A DNA stretch of 64,000 bases from contig JAGVSM010001343.1 in the NCBI GenBank assembly GCA_022494885.1, forward strand, positions 1-64,000, in the 5' to 3' direction. The position numbers and the translations under genes were made by a program. Every line of letters begins with the position of its first letter. Position 1 is the first letter of the stretch. The notes under the pieces were generated by a model. That model did not search any database. It saw only the letters and a program-made list of their open reading frames with translations, and had not been told where the DNA came from. This document shows positions 44,463-56,469 of this stretch, in pieces. The DNA comes from Micrasema longulum (lineage: Eukaryota > Arthropoda > Insecta > Trichoptera > Brachycentridae).

Positions 44463-45494
44463 CGGAATATTCTATAAGTTCAGACATTTGAAATTAAAAA
44501 AAAGAGAAATTTACTGTTATATCATTATTTTTCCACTATTCATAAAAAAAATCAAGCTTGTTGTAGCAAATTACATAAAAAATAATACGGTAGTATAACT
44601 AGCGTGCACTCCCATTAACTGCCAATAACTGGCTGATTGAACGTTTTGCTTTTTCTGTTTTTGTCTTAACCACACAAATACCAGCCGCAGAACAGCGTCT
44701 CGGTCGTTCTTGTTATAAGTTCTATTATCCTATATAGCATCAAATTCATTCATAAAATAATATTCTTCGAATTGAAAGGATAAATCTTTTTTGTATTTAA
44801 ATCCTGCATATTCATGCCTATTTTTACTTTTCAATCTGATGGAAAAATGTCCATTTAAAGTTTTAAAAAATATAATTTTATCATTTAAATGAATAAGAGA
44901 AATATGTATATCAAGTCTTGTATCCTATGTAGACTCATTATACACCAAAGCCACACAAGAGTTATTTAAATATTTATATTGATTCTTAAAATCTTAATTT
45001 ACTAACTGAAGGCTTAAATAAAACATCAACTAGGTAGTGGATAAATTTGTATTTTAAAATATATCATTAATATTATTTTGAAAGGTTTGATTAATTTATT
45101 ATTTTAAAAAAAATATTGCTCGCATTAGCTAAAATGTCCACTGGAGTTTCACAGCAGGATTCATCTCGTTTATCTAAGGGTGGAATTCTCCCAATTACTT
45201 TATACGCGATGCTGAACAGAAAAGGGTGGAAATGGCCAAGGGTTGCGTTTTTAAAAATAATTACAAATTATCAAAACGTACTATGCAAGAAAACCAAGAA
45301 GTAATTATCACTTTCAATAAATTGTTTAAACAGTATTGTTTAAATAGTATTAAACAAAATGACTTGTGAGCGAAAAAATTTAATTGTATCATAAATTATT
45401 TACAATCACAAGCTCAAAACAGTTTTTTTACAGAAACAACTTTAAATGTACTAATTTATATTACTGAATGATTGATAAATTTATTGCAACTACG
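44463..45494. other. non-coding stretch
   Basis: 44590-44720 is partly unique. Small frames are not supported. Confidence 0.4.
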
Positions 45495-45660
45495 ATTTTA
45501 AGGACTTTTCATGCTCGCAAAGACCCTTGTCTCTTGCACGGGGTTCCGAGATCGATTCCCAATCAACAATTGAGTGATTTTTTTCTCAAGTCAGGGTGCT
45601 CTGTGCTGAATCTTAATGCTGTTATTGAATCTCTTTGCCTGGTTTCTAGGTCGTACTAAA
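45495..45660 (+). mobile_element. SINE-B-like copy, diverged
   Basis: GCTCGCAAAGACCCTTGTC, then GTTCCGAGATCGATTCCC (B box), then AAGTCAGGGTGCTCTGTGCT, which matches the SINE-B body. The overlapping 63-codon frame is a shadow. Confidence 0.5.
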
Positions 45661-46639
45661 ATTTAAGATCATTTAAAAATTTTCACGAATTAATAGTATA
45701 CCAGAAATTCCGCACTGTAAATCAAAACACGAGCAGAGCACTTTTGGAGCTCCGAAACTGTTCAATGCTTTCTTAAACGATAATTTTACGATAAGTATCA
45801 AATTGTGTGTTTTTTTTTAAGGTTTTCCAAAAATGATGGATGATATACGTACACAGATTATGTTTTTATGTATGGCGAACCAAAAAAAAAATATATATTT
45901 AAAAACCTTACTGTTTTAACATTAGCACTTTGTAAATCTTCCATATCTTTTTACTATCCTTAAAATATGTATACCCACACACCATTTCATTAAGGGTTTT
46001 TTGTTTGTTTATGTAGTTGTGTAATTTATATAAATATGAATTATTTATAGTAAAAAATAAAATAAAAAATAGCCTAATAGATGTTCTTAGAATACAATCA
46101 TTAATATTAGATATTTTTGAAATATTTCCTTGTATTTTTTTTACTTTTTATTTGTTTATTTTTTCATTCATCTATTTACATGAATTTTCATTACAAAAAT
46201 ACACTTTTAAAAAGTTCAGCTATAACATCAGCCTAATCCATATGACAGTACGGAATAATCGCATGGAGTGGTGCTTTTAAAACAAATATTTTACCGGTTG
46301 AAAAAATACAAAAGTTTATTATAAAAGTTATTTTTAAAAACCGTCTACTTTTCCCACTGCTTAGTTATTAAAAAAATAAGGTTTTAGATATAAAATTGCT
46401 ATATAAAAATAATTTTTGCCTTCAAACACATAAAAATAAAATAGAGAGTAGTATTTCTAGGTCACAAAACGTAAGTACGCGACCTAGAACAGGTGGTAAT
46501 ATATATCTTAATACCTAAATTAAAAACAACTACTGCACAACATCATTATACTTACAGAGAAATATTTTTCTGTAATGAAATGAACAAAGATAGTAAGAAG
46601 TTCAGTCAGAAATACAATATATTAAAGAAATAATTTAAA
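45661..46639. other. A+T-rich non-coding stretch
   Basis: A hairpin TTCTAGGTC...GACCTAGAA lies at 46455-46489 with a 17-nt loop. An 87-codon frame at 46017-46280 is low-complexity. Confidence 0.4.
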
Positions 46640-46915
46640 AGTTACATCTTTAATTATTTTTTATGTAACACTGATTAATAACATCGTTTATAATTTTTTT
46701 GTAATTTATATATGTTATCCTAAAAATATAATTAATTAAAAAAAAATTAACTATTGTTAGACGTCACTTCCCATTATGTACACAATAATTGTTAATTTAT
46801 TTTACGTAATGGGCAACGTTAATGTAAATATATGTATTTGATTAATGTTAAAAATTGTATTTAGTTGTAATATTGTACTTTTATTTGTTATTAATAAAAA
46901 AAATATAAATAAATT
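46640..46915 (+). mobile_element. possible LINE 3' end
   Basis: CCCATTATGT and ACGTAATGGG form a stem across a T-rich loop, followed by AATAAAAAAAATATAAATAA. The layout resembles other LINE ends here but is weakly supported. Confidence 0.25.
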
Positions 46916-48349
46916 AGAAAAAATTCCCACAAAGACTTCAGCATCTGAGCGTGGACCATTCCTTTTTTAATTATAAATAAGTTTATAGCATATAAATACG
47001 GTATGACATGGCCATGAAAAGAAAAGAAAAGAAAAAGAAAAAAAAAAGAAAATTGACATATGCTGATATTATAAAAACAGGATTTATTTGCAGTTTACAT
47101 TTTATTTTTTATTTTAATTTTTAAAAAATTAAACGGTGTCTACCTGTTCTTTTTATGCTAATTCAAGACCTCAAACCTACCTTTGTTTGTATTTAACGCA
47201 GTTTTTATTCTTTTATTTGGTACTCAGAAATGCTAATTGGTATTTCTTACCAAGACGGCTTACACTATTCATCTTCACCTCAAACCCGTTTAGACTTGCA
47301 TTAAAAGGAATATAAACCGTAAAAATACTGCGTTTCAGTATACAAAATGCTCCCGGCCATTTCAGTGGAATATTAAAAGTGCATTGTGAGCATTTCCCCA
47401 TTATACATAATATTTTGAAGGCATTACCGAACCAAAATGACTACGTTCGTACTTCAACATAATATCAAGTTTCTTGTTTACATTTTCTTTGTTCAATTTG
47501 ACGTTCTTTTATTAAATATATTTTCTATATTACATTTCAAGCAATAGCTTAAAAAACCTTTCGTTCCTTTTTTTTTACTTTATGGAGAGTTTTTTTTCTT
47601 TTTTGATATGGATTCATTTATTGAATGAAAATATAAAAATCTTTTTTTCTACAACGAAACTGCATGAAATAGTTTTTCATTTATAATGTTATTTCCTTTA
47701 ATGGAAACATACAAGTGTATTTAATTTACTTTTATTTATTTTTTTCAAATGAACACTATTAAATTGAATATTTGTGAATACTAAAACATGCCCAAAATAG
47801 AGAAGATTTCAAGTTACCACTTCAATCCGGAACTTTCTAACATTAAAAAAATATATTTGACCATTTAACGTATTTCTAATACAAAGCTGTAAATTCCTAC
47901 ACCTTCATGTTCCTTTCCAAAAAGCATTTTTTATCTTTGTAGAAATATATTAAAATATTTTTTATTTATTTATTTTTGTACTGTTGAGTATAAAATTTAT
48001 CTATTTATATTCTATAAACATACAAAAGGTAATGTTCATATGTGTGCCCTCAATCGACTCAATAACTACTGGACTGATTAACGTGCGCTTTTTGCAAAAT
48101 AATGACCTTTAAACTGGGTAGGCTTATAGCTCTTAAACTTTTTAAATAAAAAAAAATGTAAAAAATGCGAGTGCAAGTGTTTTATTTTTCTATTCACCGG
48201 GACTGCATTTGACAAGAATGCATGATCTGAAAAAAATGGAAAGAAGTTTATATTGAAAGGTTTATAAATAACATTTTTTATGGATCCCAATCATATTGTT
48301 TCCGTAAATGTCTATTACCTTATTTCTTTTAACTTAATTTCATTCTTAA
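46916..48349. other. non-coding stretch
   Basis: A purine-only GAAAA run lies at 47016-47052. Frames at 47213-47401 and 48078-48290 show no domain. Confidence 0.4.
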
Positions 48350-48880
48350 CATTTTACAACAGAGATGAAGAACATTTAAGGGAAGGTAATATAGAAGTCA
48401 AGGCATCTTCAGGGCTTATGACCTGTCAATGGCTGATTTAAGTGGCCACTTTACACACACTGTGTAACATTCACCATTCTGCCTATATTTGAACATCTAT
48501 ATTCCTTCAATTCTTTCATCTGTTGATGTTTGTGAAGTTAAAGAGCTGAAACCTTTATTTATGCGGGTGAGATTCATCTAATTGAATTATTTCACCTACA
48601 CACTAGGCAACGCCTGAAAATATTATTTTTTCAATTTCTATACTTCTTCATGGACCAGGTAATTTATTAACAATATTTTGAGTTTGTCCAATTTTTGTCG
48701 ACAAGGACTGGATGCAACTCCCTGGGGAGCTGTTTATATTAACATTTTACAACAGAGATGAAGAACATTTAAGAGAAGGTAATTTAGAAGTCTAGGCATC
48801 TGCCGGGCTTATGACCTGTCAATGGCTGGTTTAAGTGGCAACTTTACACACTGTGTAACATTCACCATTCTCTTTGTTCA
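48350..48880 (+). repeat. repeat P reference copy, full unit plus partial second unit in tandem
   Basis: The first unit runs 48350-48742. The next starts at once with the same ACAACAGAGATGAAGAACAT; the two occurrences of this motif are 393 bp apart. Landmarks in order: GGTAATATAGAAGTCAAGGC, GGGCTTATGACCTGTCAATG, TTAAGTGGCCACTTTACACA, TTTCATCTGTTGATGTTTGT, GGGTGAGATTCATCTAATTG, CACTAGGCAACGCCTG, ATATTTTGAGTTTGTCCAAT, TCGACAAGGACTGGATGCAA and CTCCCTGGGGAGCTG. It has no protein-coding frame, tRNA-like promoter or poly-A tail. It breaks off at 48880. Confidence 0.8.
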
Positions 48881-49007
48881 TCAATTTCATTCTCCTTGTT
48901 CATCATTCGCCCGGACACAAAACTTTTTTTACGTGAGTATTTATAAGATAATTCCATTAAAAAAAAAAGTGTTTTGTGATCAAGGGGTTTAGTAAGTAAA
49001 CAATTAT

Positions 49008-49802
49008 TTGGCGAAATATTTACTTCCATTATGGCCGCTGTTGGTGCATTTAAAATTCATAACGAATGCTCTTACAAAACTTCCGGCCTTTTCCCTTCCG
49101 TTGTCACCCTGTGGAGCCATTAGCGCTAGTGTTATTAAAACTTCATTATGCTTACTTATGTCATTTATCTATCTTCATTTCAAAAATACCGCATTTGATT
49201 TACAATTGGCATGGCTTTATTCAAATTCAAATATTGAATCAGATACATATAATTGTTCTAATATAAATGTAAATATTAAATATTTAGGTGTAATGTTGGA
49301 TTCAAAACAAACCTTTCACCAAAACGCTAAGATGGTAATAAATAAGATTGCAAAAAAAATATAAATTTTGGGAAGGATCAGAAGATTAATCGATAAAGAC
49401 TCTTGCAAAACTATTAACAAAGCAATTATTGAACCACACGTTAACTACTGTAGTTGCATTTTATTTTTATCAAACAAAGAAAACATAGATAAACTAACTG
49501 TATTACAAAATAAAGCCTTTGGAATCATTTTGAAAAAAAACAGATATACGAGGGTAAAGTCGATGGTAAATGAAATGAAATTATTAACATATAAACAAAG
49601 AATATTTTACAATACAATGATATTTGTTCATAAAACTATAAACTCTAATATAAAAACAGAATTTTGGAAAAAAATTGATCGGAACTAGCATGAACACGAT
49701 CACAATACTAGAGAAAAGAACAAAATTAGACTTCCATTTAGGAAAAAGGCAAGTCACAAAATTCAATTTTATTTAAAGCAATTAAAAAGTATTACGAAAT
49801 GA
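49008..49802 (+). pseudogene. CR1/Jockey-like LINE reverse-transcriptase C-terminus
   Basis: One reading frame runs from 49008 to a TGA at 49800-49802, broken only by stops at 49362-49364 and 49686-49688. Recognisable parts in order: NIKYLGVMLDSKQTFHQNAK at about residues 89-108, the strand after the catalytic core; KIAKKI-stop-ILGRIRRLIDK; AIIEPHVNYCSCI; DKLTVLQNKAFGIIL; LLTYKQRIFYNTMIFVHK; and HEHDHNTREKNKIRLPF, the HxxxTR signature. This is the standard succession in CR1/Jockey-group ORF2 beyond the YADD motif, which is not present. The first ~85 codons are not recognisable and may be older sequence. An A-rich tail ends near 49980. Few lesions suggest a fairly recent copy. Confidence 0.75.
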
Positions 49803-49985
49803 AAAAAATATTTATGAAGAAAAAAACATATCAAAATTTAAAATAATGGTCAAGACATATGTGATAAACAAGTTATAAATTAAATATATTTGCAATGTTA
49901 TTATTAGAACACACAATACAATATGTATGATATGTGTGCCCTACTTTAAGATTTAAAAAAATAAAAATAAAAAAAAATAATCATA
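49803..49985 (+). mobile_element. 3' UTR of the 49-kb LINE
   Basis: It is A-rich, with GTGTGCCCTACTTTAAG before AAAAAATAAAAATAAAAAAA. It has no GCCC/GGGC hairpin, so it is a different subfamily. Confidence 0.5.
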
Positions 49986-49989
49986 AATA

Positions 49990-50105
49990 TTTAGTTTATT
50001 ATATAAATAAAAGACGAGTAATACTTTAATCCACAAATTTGGAATATCCAGTAACTGGTTGCTTTTGCGACATTTTCAAGACTAGTATCTTCGTTTTTTA
50101 AAATA
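49990..50105 (-). mobile_element. PLE-A terminal fragment
   Basis: AGACGAGTAATACTTTAATC, CACAAATTTGGAATATCCAG, TTTTGCGACATTTTCAAG and ACTAGTATCTTCG. A 9-bp gap at the GGTTTCATC part weakens the folded motif. Confidence 0.55.
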
Positions 50106-50634
50106 TCAAATAAACGCTGCTCTATAGTACGAAAACTGAAACTCTGGGTGAATCATGTGTCCTTCCATCATCTATAAAATTAAAATAAAATATTTTTCAG
50201 AGGTATTTCTGTTTAAAAATATCCTTAAAAGTTTTATATAACTAAACTATAATTACTTATAGACCGGCAGATTACGCCATCTAAAATTTGGACTAAACTT
50301 TGGTATCTGAAATTTCAATAAAGACTAAGTATTGAACAAAAATTGGTAAAAACTATTTGATGATAATAAATTGAACATGAAAGTGGCAGAAGCCGATTTT
50401 ATTTTTATGATTTTGAAAAGAAATACAAACATTTTAAATCACATACATTTTTGTGACATTTTCCTCTACTTCTACTTAAAATTATGTCTTCGGTAAAAAA
50501 ATAAAAATTATTGAAATATTTTAGTTGAAACCTTTTTTTATCGAATTTTGTTTTTTTTTTTAAAGAAGATAATTCTGGTTGTGATATTTAATTTAAAACA
50601 ACATCTTATTTACGTTTTTATGACCTTCGTACGT
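50106..50634. other. A+T-rich non-coding stretch
   Basis: Nothing recognised. Confidence 0.4.
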
Positions 50635-50810
50635 GCTCTTATCTGACGTCCACCTGTTCATCGGCAGTTTATGTCAGAACTTCGGGATGAGAACCTGATT
50701 TGGGAGGACGGAAAGGTGTTGGAAGCCGACAGAGATTCATGAAGGCTATTTGTGGATCCCATATGCTTTAACTAGGGAGTAGACATAGAATGATGATGAT
50801 GATATATTTT
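50635..50810 (+). mobile_element. LINE-2f 3' end
   Basis: The sequence corresponds to the end of the LINE at 31.1 kb: CATCGGCAGTTTATGTCAGA and GATTTGGGAGGACGGAAAG match its WQFMS and LTWEDEK region in broken frames, and AGTAGACATAGAATGATGAT with further ATG units is its tail. Confidence 0.6.
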
Positions 50811-51309
50811 TATCATAGTAAAAAGTAAACGAAATTTTCAATTTACTCATATTCTTTTCACTTACACGGTGTTTGCAATAGGAAACCTCAAAATGAAAGA
50901 CCTTGATATTATTAAGTAAATTAGGCTTCCTTTTTCTTTCATTATATTTATTGAATTAAGTTTACCTTCTTTGAATTTTATCTCATTTCAAAAGCAAAGG
51001 TCACATTTCAGTTGGAGAATGATCAAGGGTCGTGATTGGTGGGGAGATATGACGACACCACTCGCATCAGATTACGAAACAACCCACTAGTAATTGGATA
51101 ATTAGCATAAGCGCTTTAGCAATAATAGAGAAATGTTTAGCATTAGAAAATGCTAATTGAAGATTGTAAATTTGAGTAAATGCTAAGTATTTTATTTATA
51201 TTTTGCCCGTCTCCTGATGGATGATAAACCTAGTTTGATGTATGAAATAGAACCCTGGAAGAGTGTTTTCGAAGAAGGCTACTTTCAGGTTTAGATCCTG
51301 AAAAGGGAA
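50811..51309. other. unique stretch with homeodomain-type sites
   Basis: 51000-51200 is moderately G+C-rich and includes CTAGTAATTGGATAATTAGC, adjacent TAATTG and TAATTA cores. It might be an enhancer. No frames supported. Confidence 0.35.
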
Positions 51310-51510
51310 ATCAAATGGGGATATGTCCGACTCATGGTGAAGTAGTTGGCGCATTTGCCTACCTCGCTGGAGGTTCCGGGTTCAGCTTTTAGCGATGTTG
51401 ACGTAACCTTATGGTTTCAAATGTGGTTTTATACTGGGATAATCTATTAATAGTCTCTGCACTAGCACTTGAAATATAAGCTGATCGCATGTACTTCATA
51501 TCACATTTGA
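51310..51510 (+). mobile_element. SINE-C copy
   Basis: The head CATGGTGAAGTAGTTGGCGC is followed by GGAGGTTCCGGGTTCAG (B box), then a body with TCTCTGCACTAGCACTTG and AAATATAAGCTGATCGCATG. The LINE-like end is absent. Confidence 0.6.
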
Positions 51511-51729
51511 TTCATTTACAATAAATTTTGTGTTGCAATTCAGTATCCTGTCTGTGTCGGTTTATTTGTAGGTATAACGTGAATTGTTTAAATATTACAA
51601 TAACTGTTTGCAAAATTTGTAAAAACCTTAATTTTTGTTTAGCCAATCGGCAAGCAGGTGTTTGATTGGGGGATTTTCTACTTTGTTTGGCCGTCATTTT
51701 GGTTTAGTTCATATTAATTTGACAGACAT

Positions 51730-53085
51730 GAAACATATATGCGGTAAATCTTTAATAGAAAAATACCAAATAAATCAAGGTGTTTTTATCTTGAAAACGT
51801 TTAATCAAAATCAATCATCAATTATTGTAAATAATAGAAAATAATATGCAATCAAAACCCTTTTTTTTTAAGTGAAAGATTTTGAAGAAAATTGCTGAGT
51901 AGCAGGTAAACACAAACCTGCGTCACAACATACAAAAAGATTAGTTGAAAACAGCGTTGCTGTCCTAGAAAGTGCTCAAACTAATTCATCAACCTCAATT
52001 CAACACCGTGCTTAAGATATTGGACTTAAGACAACAACTTTGCTGAAAATTTAGCGTAAAGATTTACATCTGTATCCATTTAAAATTTAGTTGACACAAA
52101 AGCATCTTTTACAAGGGCTTATTTTGCAATGATAACCATAATTATATTATTTTTGGCTCTACCCGACCGAGTTTTTCCAGGGTATGCTTGGCTTCAACAG
52201 CTTAGAGACTAGAAGGAATGTGTATTTGACTCATTTTTATCGATTGTTGCGCGGTATGATCGATAATTCTAATATTATAATGAGCATTGGTTTGTATGTT
52301 CCTGATAATTACCTAAGACATTGTTAGCATAGATTGTTTCATATTCCGATATTCAAGACTAACCTGCCTATGGTTATGCCTGTTGGAAGGGCTACCGCTA
52401 TGCTGAACAACATCGCTCTGGATATTGATCTGTTCCATGTATCCAAAGGGGTTTTCCGGAGCAGGATTCTCCTACTACTTTGACATGAGTCTCTTTCGTG
52501 TATTTTTTTATAATATGTACGAATTGAATTTATGTTTATAAAGTATATGTTATATTTAAAATATATGAATTGAATTGAAGAATTTTCGTAAAAAAGTCAT
52601 AATGAAAAGCATTATCTTTTTTGAAGATGAATGTGGTGTTGCGGATAGTGTTACTAGAGCACGTTATCGTAAGATGATTAATAACTTCAATATACCAAAC
52701 TTAGGTGTTTTAAGTTAAATTAACACGTGTTTTCAACAAAAATGTGGAACTTTACGTACAGTGAATGTTGCAGTGGAATTATTGAGAAATTTGTTTTTAC
52801 AAAAACTTTCTCAAGAAATGGTGATATCGATTGGGCTCCATGGTCACCAGATTTTGCAGCCCCGGACGTCTTTTTGTGGAGACATCTATAGTGTTAAGTT
52901 TATGTTAACAAATCAAAACACTTGAGCAACTTTAACAAAACATTCACGTGACGAAATTAATGAAATACCAGTAGAAATATGTGAAAATGTGAAAAAATTT
53001 AAATAAAAGAGCCAGCATTTGTAATGCTTACAGAGGCGGGTATTAAGCTAACATTGTTTTCCATACGTAATTCCTAACATTATTT
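51730..53085 (+). pseudogene. mariner-type (IS630/Tc1 superfamily) transposase relic
   Basis: Pieces of one transposase lie in order with stops and frameshifts: N-terminal INQGVFILKTFNQNQSSIIV (51768-51827), the end of the first helix-turn-helix region; then KRLVENSVAVLESAQTNS and STSIQHRA; then DIGLKTTTLLKI-stop-RKDLHLYPFKI (to about 52090), the linker before the catalytic domain; after an inserted LINE, ARYRKMINNFNIPNLGVLS and TCFQQ (52670-52745); and FSRNGDIDWAPWSPDFAAPD followed by VFLWRHL (52810-52890), which carries the final acidic residue of the DD[D/E] site; then EINEIPVEICENVKKF. In life such enzymes cut and paste at TA. Inverted terminal repeats could not be located. The copy is long dead. 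Confidence 0.8.
52130..52592 (+). pseudogene. LINE (Jockey/CR1-like) ORF2 C-terminus inserted in mariner
   Basis: The frame 52184-52483 has a single in-frame TAG. It reads LGFNSLETRRNVYLTHFYRL, then SIGLYVPDNYLRHC-stop-HRLFHIPIFKTN, then MPVGRATAMLNNIALDIDLF and HVSKGVF. The order SLExRR, FHxPxxxTN, LNxxxxDIDLF is the end of an insect LINE ORF2. A short UTR ends in repeated TTGAA near 52575-52590. It interrupts the transposase between the linker and the catalytic domain, so the LINE arrived later and is much less decayed than its host. Confidence 0.65.
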
Positions 53086-53689
53086 TAACATTTATCAGCA
53101 TTTCACCCTTTTGTTTTAATTTTCCATAAAGTTATACAAAAAAAAAGTAGTCAACCTTCCCGACGAACATTTTGTATAGTATTTAAAATAACAGTAGATG
53201 TGGTGTGGTCATTAAATGAATTAAAAAGAATTGGCAAGTGTGTCATATTAAGGCCTAGAGTGATAGCACTGTTTGAAAAAATAAAAATAAAACTAAAAAA
53301 AAGCAATTTTTTAAATTATAAAATCAGACCGAAATTCCAAAAACCAAAAGCAAGCAAGGACAAGGCAGAGAGTTAACATAAGATTTTCAAAATAATTATT
53401 ATGATTAAATGCTTTTTCAAATAGCATGCTAACGAAAAAAAAAACAGAATTATTTTCATCGCTACAGCCGACAGAATTTCAATTTCGCAAAGTGTTCCCC
53501 CAAACACTCCTTGGTTTTTATCTCACGTTAATTCGGCTGAATCTTCACCAAGAAAGGCTTGTTACGCAACCCCAAATATATAAATGGAACAAAATGATAA
53601 TTATTATTTCTTCTGCCCACAGAATTAATTTCAACAAAATAGAAAACTCATTTATTCGTGTACTTAATAAGGCTAAGCTATAATTTCAA
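53086..53689. other. non-coding stretch
   Basis: 53100-53180 may be the 3' flank of the mariner copy. An 85-codon frame at 53426-53683 has no domain. Confidence 0.4.
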
Positions 53690-54115
53690 ACGAACGAACC
53701 ATCACGCCGTTTCCCCGTAGGGGTAGGCAGAGATAATAAAACGCCACATCACTCTGTATTCATACATCTTCTCATGCAAACTCTTAACATGTCCATCTTT
53801 ATGCATTTGACGAAATTGATCGGGTCATGTATTTATTAGTCTTCCTAGTTTTATGCATCCATAAAAATCCGCATCGTAGATCCTTTAAGTCGTTCTTTCG
53901 CTGTCCATTTGCTTGACATGTCCAAACCAACACAGCACCTCTTTCTTGATTCTGTCGATAATGCTCGTCTCAGCCTTCCTAGTTCACGGATCTCGACATT
54001 TGCGCACCTATCATCCATCGTTTAATCACACATTCACCTGAGAGACTTTATTTCGTCAGTATTCAACCTTTCATCACATTTTTCCAATTTTATCTTCACT
54101 CTCATACATTAACAG
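53690..54115 (-). pseudogene. LINE-1f copy, ORF2 C-terminus
   Basis: It matches the 4.0-4.48 kb copy across its whole length in reverse, from ATGAGAGTGAAGATAAAATT to GGGGAAACGGCGTGATGG plus GTTCGTTCGTT. The coding part is broken: a LCWFGHVKQMD-type core and a worn equivalent of the GRPRKSW motif appear in different frames, and about 60 bp near the end are missing. It is older than the 28.7-kb copy. Confidence 0.65.
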
Positions 54116-54417
54116 GTTTGCAGGTAACAGGTTTGTATTTACTAAAATACATTGCTTTTGAAATATTCAATTTGAACTTAAAATATAAGTGCATCTGATC
54201 AAAAATAGTTATAAAAATAAGCATTTTTTTCTATTACATTTGTACAATAATTTTTATTCTATGTTTTACATATATCTATGTAGGTATACCTGTTTTAACA
54301 TAAACGCAAGTTGTATGGAGTGGTGGTGTATAGATATTTATTGGATAGGTTATTATTTTTTGTACAAACATACAATGTTTTAACATTTCAATTCTAGTTA
54401 ATGTAATATAATTTAAA

Positions 54418-54925
54418 CAAATTACAACAGGGATGGAGAATACCTTAAATAAGGGAATATGAAAGTCTAAGCATTTACAGGGCTTATGACCTGTCATTGG
54501 ATGGTTTAAGTGGCCACTTTACAAACTGTGTAACATTCACTATTTTGCCTATGTTTGAACATCCATATTTCTTCAATTCTTCCGTTTGTTGATTTTTGTA
54601 AAGTTAAAGAGGTTAAACTTTTATTGTTGTGAAGAGATTTATCTGACTGAATTATTTCACACACTAGGCAACGCCTGAAAACAATTTTTCATTTTTCAAT
54701 ATAATTTGTTAACAATATTTTGTGTGCGTCCACGTGTTTGTAGACTTATCGAGATTGAAATTTACTGCAAAAGAGCGCAAACATTTTTGTAAGGTAATGT
54801 GGAAATCTAGACATTTACAAGGCATATAATATGTCATTGGCTGATTCATTTTACACCACACTGTGTAACTTTCACCGTCTGACTATGTTTGAACATCCAC
54901 GTTCTCCAAACTTTTTCATCTGTTG
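54418..54925 (+). repeat. repeat P, two units in direct order
   Basis: The first unit (54418-54755) runs from ATTACAACAGGGATGGAG to ATATTTTGTGTGCGTCCACG and lacks part of the tail. The second (54756-54925) covers only the head part (GGTAATGTGGAAATCTAGAC, ACTGTGTAACTTTCACC). The direct order repeats that at 48.35 kb with a shorter period. Confidence 0.65.
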
Positions 54926-54954
54926 ACGATAAATCATATTTTTTTATGCATCAG

Positions 54955-55095
54955 CATGTTGCGTTGATTGAGTATTTTTGTTCGACTACTTAGATTTATA
55001 GTGGGATTTACATATTAGAGAAATTAGTGTCCTGACGAAAAGACTAATACTTCTCGAAATCGGTAGACATGTTGGTAGTTGGTAGTGTAGTTTTT
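54955..55095 (+). mobile_element. PLE-B terminal fragment, best copy
   Basis: AGTGTCCTGACGAAAAGACT at 55026-55045 and CTTCTCGAAATCGGTAGACA at 55050-55069, then TGTTGGTAGTTGGTAG. TGTC and GACA can pair outside, and a GAGA/TCTC-type helix (worn to AAGA here) lies inside. Confidence 0.55.
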
Positions 55096-56465
55096 AACAA
55101 ATATTAAATTTGGAAAGAATTCAAAAAACAAGTTTCAGGTGGCCATTTAAAGATTTCCTGTTTTACTATCTCTAAACGTATTTTTTGGGGGTTTTAGCTC
55201 TTACACTTAAATCATCAAAATATTAAAATGAAAAACAAAAAAGAACCTCACGTTCCATTTAATTATACTCGGCTTCTCTTTGCTTGCGCTTATTACAATT
55301 TTCTGCTTTTTATACATTTCACTAAGTAGCTTCTTTTAAAGTTTATCAAGTTTATCGCATTTTAAGATCACATTCGTCGTTAAGAGCTTAATAAAACGAA
55401 ACAAAAACACGAGACATTTTATTTTGACGTAAAAGTTTGCGAATAAATTTCTTATATTCCATGCATAGCCAAGTTATCTCGTAAACTTCCCTGTACAAAA
55501 CGACGAGTCGCGAGGATAATAGACTCATTCAATTCCGTTTAATTTGTCTCTGAGAAAGAAATCTGAATTGAATTATGCACATTGCTGCAACGGGCTATAT
55601 TGCAATCTTTCCTATTAAATCTACTCCGCCTAATAGGCAATCGTGTTTTCTTTCCGAGTAATTGAATAGATCGGGACGTCGTACTTTCTATTGCCCGAAA
55701 ATAAAACGAGAGAAAAATTTCCACAAATTTGAAAATAAAAAAAAGAGTCTCACTAGTTCTTATCCAACAAATATTTGAGATATTTTTCACTACAGACAAA
55801 ATTTTACAAATTTTATTTTAAGTCAAAACTTTTAAATTTTGTTAAATGAGCTTAATCATTTTTTATCTAACCGATTACATCGCTTTCAAATAAAATTTTG
55901 CTGACATAAAATTTTATTTAATACCACTGTCTGAAATGACTGAAAATGTGCAGAATCAGACTCGTTCCAGTATATTGAAATGAATTCTACATAGCCAAGT
56001 TTTTTCTCTTTTATTATTCGCCCTCTTCCTTGCCAATCTCCCAACTTTTACAATAATTGAACCGTTTATTTAGGTTTTATTGCCCTTCTTTGGTCCCAGG
56101 AAAGGCCTTTACGTTTGTGTGTTTGCCCTCGATTTAAATTGTTTCATTGGATTTGAACCCCCAAACCAATGAGATGATTGCACGGGGAAGACTAATAAAT
56201 TTTACTCTTATTTGAGAAGAGATCCGAAATCACAGGTGAAAAGGTTCGGGCAAAAGCGTTTTTATAAATGTTACTTGGCTAAAATCACTCCTACGTAATA
56301 AAATTCATGAATCAGCAGGTAATTCTACGAAGTCAACAGCAATTACTGTAGTTATTTTAAGACAGGAAAATAGTTACATAAAATGATACTTAATACATTA
56401 TCTTGTAAAAAGAGCTTGAGCTGTACAAAGCGAGTATGCAAGCGGTCTCCAGTTTAGAAGCACGC
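55096..56465. other. unique stretch, possibly regulatory
   Basis: 55480-55700 and 55990-56240 have mixed composition, no repeat match and balanced motifs such as CAATTCCGTTTAATTTG and GAGTAATTGAATAGATCG. They resemble conserved non-coding DNA. An 86-codon minus frame at 55539-55799 crosses one of them but has no domain or splice support. Confidence 0.35.
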
Positions 56466-56469
56466 GACA

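Noticed and set aside
47016..47052. Functional purine tract or origin
   Set aside because: A simple GAAAA run, most likely a worn retroelement tail.
51635..51844. 69-codon frame as an intact small gene
   Set aside because: Its C-terminal half is the N-terminus of the mariner transposase relic; the stop is a lesion.
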